Assembly (NCBI GenBank): GCA_947484245.1
Contig: CANKOT010000090.1
Coordinates: 1-8,476, forward strand
Origin: Comamonadaceae bacterium
GTDB lineage: Bacteria; Pseudomonadota; Gammaproteobacteria; Burkholderiales; Burkholderiaceae
Reading direction: 5' to 3'
Length of the DNA: 8,476 bases
Part shown: positions 6,389-8,476 of the stretch, piece by piece
Layout of the letters: every line of letters begins with the position of its first letter
Position numbering within the stretch: position 1 is the stretch's first letter
Program-made: the position numbers and the translations under genes
The notes under the pieces: generated by a model
Database searches by the model: none
The model's input: only the letters and a program-made list of their open reading frames with translations
What the model was told of the DNA's origin: nothing

Positions 6389-7195
6389 TCAGCTCTTTTG
6401 AACTTTGGCGGCCTTGCCTTCTAAAAATGCCCTGACGCGCGCTTTGGCTTCAGGTGCGGCTTGTGCAATGGAGGAGATAAGGGCCTCTGTGAGGTAGCCG
6501 TGATCTGCTGGCTGTTCGGCAATTCGGGGCAGGGCGTGCATCAAGGCATAGTTGGTCAAGGGGGCGTTGGTGGCAATGCGTTGCGCCAAGTCCAATGCTT
6601 TTTCCAAAGCAGTGCCTGTCGGGACGTGGTACTGTGCCAGACCGATGCGCTCACCATCAACTGCGTTGTAAACACGGCCAGTCAACATCATGTCGGTCAT
6701 GCGGGCCACACCAATGAGTTTGGGAATGCGAACTGAACCACCACCACCCACAAAAATTCCGCGCGTGCCTTCTGGCAGTGCATAGAAGGCGCTGTCATCT
6801 GCCACGCGAATGTGGCAAGCACTGGCCAACTCTAAACCACCACCCACCACCGCGCCGTGCAGGGCAGCAACGACAGGGACACGGCCCAATTGAACAGCAT
6901 CTAAGGCTACGTGCCAGCCGCGAGAGTGGTGCACGCCTTGACCTGCATCGCGGTCTTTCAATTCTGACAAATCTAGGCCTGCGCAGAAATGGTCGCCTTC
7001 ACCATAGACAACGGCTGACTTGGCTTCTTCGGGCAGGTTTTGGAAGACATCGCGCAGTGCTTCAATCAAGCCATCGTTCAGGGCATTGCGTTTGGTGGGG
7101 CGGCTTAAGCGCACCAAGGCCACGGCCCCCTTCATCTCAAAGTGGATGCCGTTGGATTCTGCGCGCTGTAGCAATGGATGAAAATTTTGAGTCAT
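6389..7195 (-). CDS. Enoyl-CoA hydratase/crotonase family, likely hydroxycinnamoyl-CoA hydratase
   Basis: 268-aa crotonase, predicted to add water across the side-chain double bond of feruloyl- or coumaroyl-CoA. The oxyanion-hole segments are FCAGLDL (70-76) and HGAVVGGGLEL (113-123). Two acidic residues align by motif with the catalytic pair of rat mitochondrial hydratase (E144, E164): E122 in GGGLEL and E142 in ALPEG. The hydroxycinnamoyl-CoA hydratase/lyase family has Ser at the first position, so this protein looks like a true hydratase without lyase chemistry. The frame is open 33 codons further upstream to 7294, but that stretch crosses the divergent control region and is not crotonase-like; the ATG at 7195 gives a normal length. 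No clear Shine-Dalgarno is visible before it. First gene of the operon, ending 12 bp before fcs. Confidence 0.92.
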   Translation of the reverse strand: MTQNFHPLLQRAESNGIHFEMKGAVALVRLSRPTKRNALNDGLIEALRDVFQNLPEEAKSAVVYGEGDHFCAGLDLSELKDRDAGQGVHHSRGWHVALDAVQLGRVPVVAALHGAVVGGGLELASACHIRVADDSAFYALPEGTRGIFVGGGGSVRIPKLIGVARMTDMMLTGRVYNAVDGERIGLAQYHVPTGTALEKALDLAQRIATNAPLTNYALMHALPRIAEQPADHGYLTEALISSIAQAAPEAKARVRAFLEGKAAKVQKS

Positions 7196-7323
7196 GATGG
7201 AGGGGGTTGAATCAAGCTTGCGAACATGCAAGAGATTGTCAAAAAGGTTATTATCAATAACTATAGTGTCTTGCCATGTGAAAGCATTAAACACAGGGTT
7301 TTCCCGAATTTCTGAAAGTATTT
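7196..7323. promoter_or_regulatory. Divergent promoter region between the catabolic operon and the amidohydrolase gene
   Basis: 128 bp separate the two divergent starts. The centre is AT-rich. Candidate elements are a plus-strand -10 TATAGT (7262-7267) with TTGTCA (7236-7241) at a long 20-bp spacing, a minus-strand GATAAT (7255-7250), and a minus-strand TTGACA (7242-7237) that lacks a good -10 at 16-18 bp. No assignment is convincing alone, but gene orientation requires promoters in both directions unless the operon is read from elsewhere. Confidence 0.55.
7247..7261. promoter_or_regulatory. Candidate MarR operator: perfect 15-bp inverted repeat
   Basis: GTTATTATCAATAAC has perfect 6-bp arms around a 3-bp centre. 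It overlaps the minus-strand GATAAT and abuts a second short palindrome, ACTATAGT (7260-7267), that contains the plus-strand -10 candidate. A dimeric repressor bound here could block both directions. It was not seen in the short gaps before the MarR or FAH-family genes. Assignment to the MarR protein is inferred from position and symmetry only. Confidence 0.5.
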
Positions 7324-8187
7324 ATGAACCACCAAGACCTGATTGCCATTGACATTCATACGCATGCCGAAGTGAGTTGCTGGAATCCTTTCGACAATTA
7401 CGGCGAGGAATACGACCGCGCGGCCGACAAGTTTTTTGGCAGCAATCGGCGCCCTACCATTGACGAAACAGTGGCTTATTACCGCGAACGAAAAATCGGC
7501 TTGGTCATGTTCACTGTCGACAGCGAATCACAATTAGGCCGCCGTCGCATTCCCAACGAAGAAATTGCCAAAGCTGCGCGCGACAACAGTGACATGATGA
7601 TTGCCTTTGGCAGCATTGATCCGCACAAGGGCAAGATGGGCGCGCGCGAAGCCGAACGCTTGATCAAAGAAGAGGACATCAAAGGCTTCAAGTTTCACCC
7701 CACGGTTCAGGGCTATCACCCCTACGACAAAATGGCTTGGCCCATTTACGAGGTGATCAACGAGCACAAGTTGCCCGCCATTTTTCACACAGGTCACAGT
7801 GGCATTGGTTCTGGCATGCGCTGCGGTGGCGGTTTGCGTTTGGCCTACAGCAACCCCATGCACTTAGACGATGTGGCCATTGATTTTCCCGATATGCAAA
7901 TTGTGATGGCTCACCCCAGCTTTCCTTGGCAAGACGAGGCGCTCAGTGTGGCCACGCACAAGCCCAACGTTTGGATCGATTTGTCGGGTTGGAGCCCGAA
8001 GTACTTTCCGAAGCAATTGATTCAGTATGCCAATACTCTTTTGAAAGATCGCATTTTGTTTGGTAGCGATTACCCCCTCATCACACCTGAGCGGTGGATG
8101 AAGGATTTTGAAGTAGCCGGTTTCAAACCCGAGGTGATGCCCGGGATTTTGAAAGACAACGCAGTGCGTTTGCTCGGTTTGAAATAA
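7324..8187 (+). CDS. Amidohydrolase-family protein, CouO-like 4-hydroxyphenyl-beta-ketoacyl-CoA hydrolase
   Basis: 287-aa metal-dependent hydrolase of the ACMSD-like TIM-barrel branch of the amidohydrolase superfamily. Ligand motifs are D10-I-H12-T-H14 at the end of strand 1, H155 in IFHTGH, H197 in MAHPSFPW and D249 in FGSDYP; other conserved parts are GFKFHPTVQG (121-130) and a C-terminal NAVRLLGL helix. In Rhodococcus jostii, CouO of this superfamily performs hydrolytic cleavage of the beta-ketoacyl-CoA from 4-coumarate and depends on a metal-ligand Asp257, which probably corresponds to D249 here. Decarboxylase or lactonase activity, as in other members, is the alternative. The ATG at 7324 has a weak GAAAG 7 nt upstream. 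It is divergent from the operon and shares its control region. The family is certain; the CouO role is inferred from resemblance and context. Confidence 0.9.
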   Translation: MNHQDLIAIDIHTHAEVSCWNPFDNYGEEYDRAADKFFGSNRRPTIDETVAYYRERKIGLVMFTVDSESQLGRRRIPNEEIAKAARDNSDMMIAFGSIDPHKGKMGAREAERLIKEEDIKGFKFHPTVQGYHPYDKMAWPIYEVINEHKLPAIFHTGHSGIGSGMRCGGGLRLAYSNPMHLDDVAIDFPDMQIVMAHPSFPWQDEALSVATHKPNVWIDLSGWSPKYFPKQLIQYANTLLKDRILFGSDYPLITPERWMKDFEVAGFKPEVMPGILKDNAVRLLGLK

Positions 8188-8197
8188 ATTATTTCAA
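8179..8197. terminator. Perfect 19-bp palindrome at the junction of two convergent genes
   Basis: TTGAAATAA and its exact complement TTATTTCAA are separated by one base (8188). Each arm encodes Leu-Lys-stop, the last codons of the amidohydrolase (plus) and of the unidentified gene (minus), so the stop codons are 1 bp apart. The stem is AT-rich with essentially no loop and no U tract, so it is at best a weak bidirectional terminator or RNA-end hairpin. Confidence 0.3.
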
Positions 8198-8476
8198 GGT
8201 CAGTGAGGTTCTGACAGTACCAGCCCTTGCGGCATGCGCTGTCAAATTAAGGACGGTACCAACGGGTGCTTCCACAATCCATTCGTTCAAGGCCCGATCG
8301 CCCGTAATCGTTTTGCTGGGCAAGAAAGCTTGAAGTGAATGGGTGGTTGCATGACCTTCCAACTGGGGACCTTCCATGCGGGGCTTGCCCATTCGAAGGT
8401 GTGCACCTGCAGGCAATTCAATTTCGAAAATGCAAGGACGTGCTGTCTTTCGTTCAAGGGCGCGTTTTGTGACATA
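8189..8476 (-). CDS. C-terminal part of an unidentified protein, cut by the right window edge
   Basis: The last 95 codons of an open frame that runs in from beyond the window; no ATG is present in the visible part, so the start lies outside. The peptide alternates hydrophobic and polar residues in strand-like blocks (CIFEIELPAGAHLRMG, then NEWIVEAPVGTVLNLTAH, ending AGTVRTSLTLK), suggesting a small C-terminal beta-sandwich. No catalytic motif is visible. The ending loosely recalls the C-terminal domain of some M14-type metallocarboxypeptidases of betaproteobacteria, but this is a weak impression and no function is assigned. It converges on the amidohydrolase gene, with 1 bp between stops, so it is probably not part of the hydroxycinnamate system. 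A second open frame on the same strand (8287-8475) overlaps it but looks like a shadow. Confidence 0.7.
   Translation of the reverse strand, partial: YVTKRALERKTARPCIFEIELPAGAHLRMGKPRMEGPQLEGHATTHSLQAFLPSKTITGDRALNEWIVEAPVGTVLNLTAHAARAGTVRTSLTLK

Noticed and set aside
6778..7197. 139-codon plus-strand open frame opposite the crotonase gene
   Set aside because: Its composition is rich in Arg, His and Ser, as expected from the complement of a coding frame; there is no domain and the minus-strand gene is unambiguous.
7196..7294. 33-codon in-frame extension upstream of the crotonase
   Set aside because: It covers the divergent control region and the inverted repeat, and crotonases begin near the chosen ATG.
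7534..7863. 109-codon minus-strand open frame inside the amidohydrolase gene
   Set aside because: Antisense shadow; the plus-strand frame carries all metal-ligand motifs.
8287..8475. Minus-strand open frame overlapping the right-edge gene
   Set aside because: Overlaps the other minus-strand frame, which continues to a stop abutting the amidohydrolase gene and has a more protein-like strand pattern; this one has none.

Overview
The window looks like chromosomal DNA of a betaproteobacterium, most likely order Burkholderiales and plausibly Comamonadaceae. This rests on the style of the DnaK, GrpE and FKBP sequences and on the feruloyl-CoA synthase/4-hydroxybenzoyl-CoA thioesterase types. No taxonomic marker was searched, so the placement is a judgement. 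Coding density is high: no gene-free stretch exceeds about 145 bases, and no tRNA, rRNA, CRISPR array, insertion sequence or phage gene was seen.

Region 1 (1-1460, all minus strand) is protein-folding housekeeping: an FKBP-type peptidyl-prolyl isomerase, then grpE, then the first 85 codons of dnaK, which runs off the left edge. Both grpE and dnaK have a good match to a heat-shock sigma-32 promoter just upstream, and no CIRCE element was seen.

Region 2 (1570-7195, all minus strand) reads as one six-gene catabolic operon, in transcription order: enoyl-CoA hydratase, feruloyl/4-coumaroyl-CoA synthase, SDR-type 3-hydroxyacyl-CoA dehydrogenase, 4-hydroxybenzoyl-CoA-type thioesterase, MarR regulator, and a fumarylacetoacetate-hydrolase-family (FAH) protein. 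Gaps are 12, 16, 20, 45 and 49 bp. A strong GC hairpin followed by T tracts lies after the last gene, before the FKBP gene.

Region 3 (7196-8187) is a 128-bp divergent control region with a perfect 15-bp inverted repeat. It is followed on the plus strand by an amidohydrolase that resembles CouO, the 4-hydroxyphenyl-beta-ketoacyl-CoA hydrolase of Rhodococcus. Region 4 (8189-8476) is the C-terminal end of an unidentified convergent gene.

Together the catabolic genes can account for side-chain shortening of a plant hydroxycinnamate (4-coumarate, ferulate or caffeate). The steps are CoA activation, hydration of the double bond, oxidation to the beta-ketoacyl-CoA, and hydrolytic C-C cleavage to the aromatic acid plus acetyl-CoA, with MarR control probably sensing a pathway CoA-thioester. 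No thiolase is present, and the hydratase keeps both catalytic glutamates. Both points favour a CouO-type beta-oxidative deacetylation over the better-known hydratase/lyase route through vanillin or 4-hydroxybenzaldehyde. The dedicated 4-hydroxybenzoyl-CoA-type thioesterase and the FAH-family gene are not required by that scheme, and are the main open questions.
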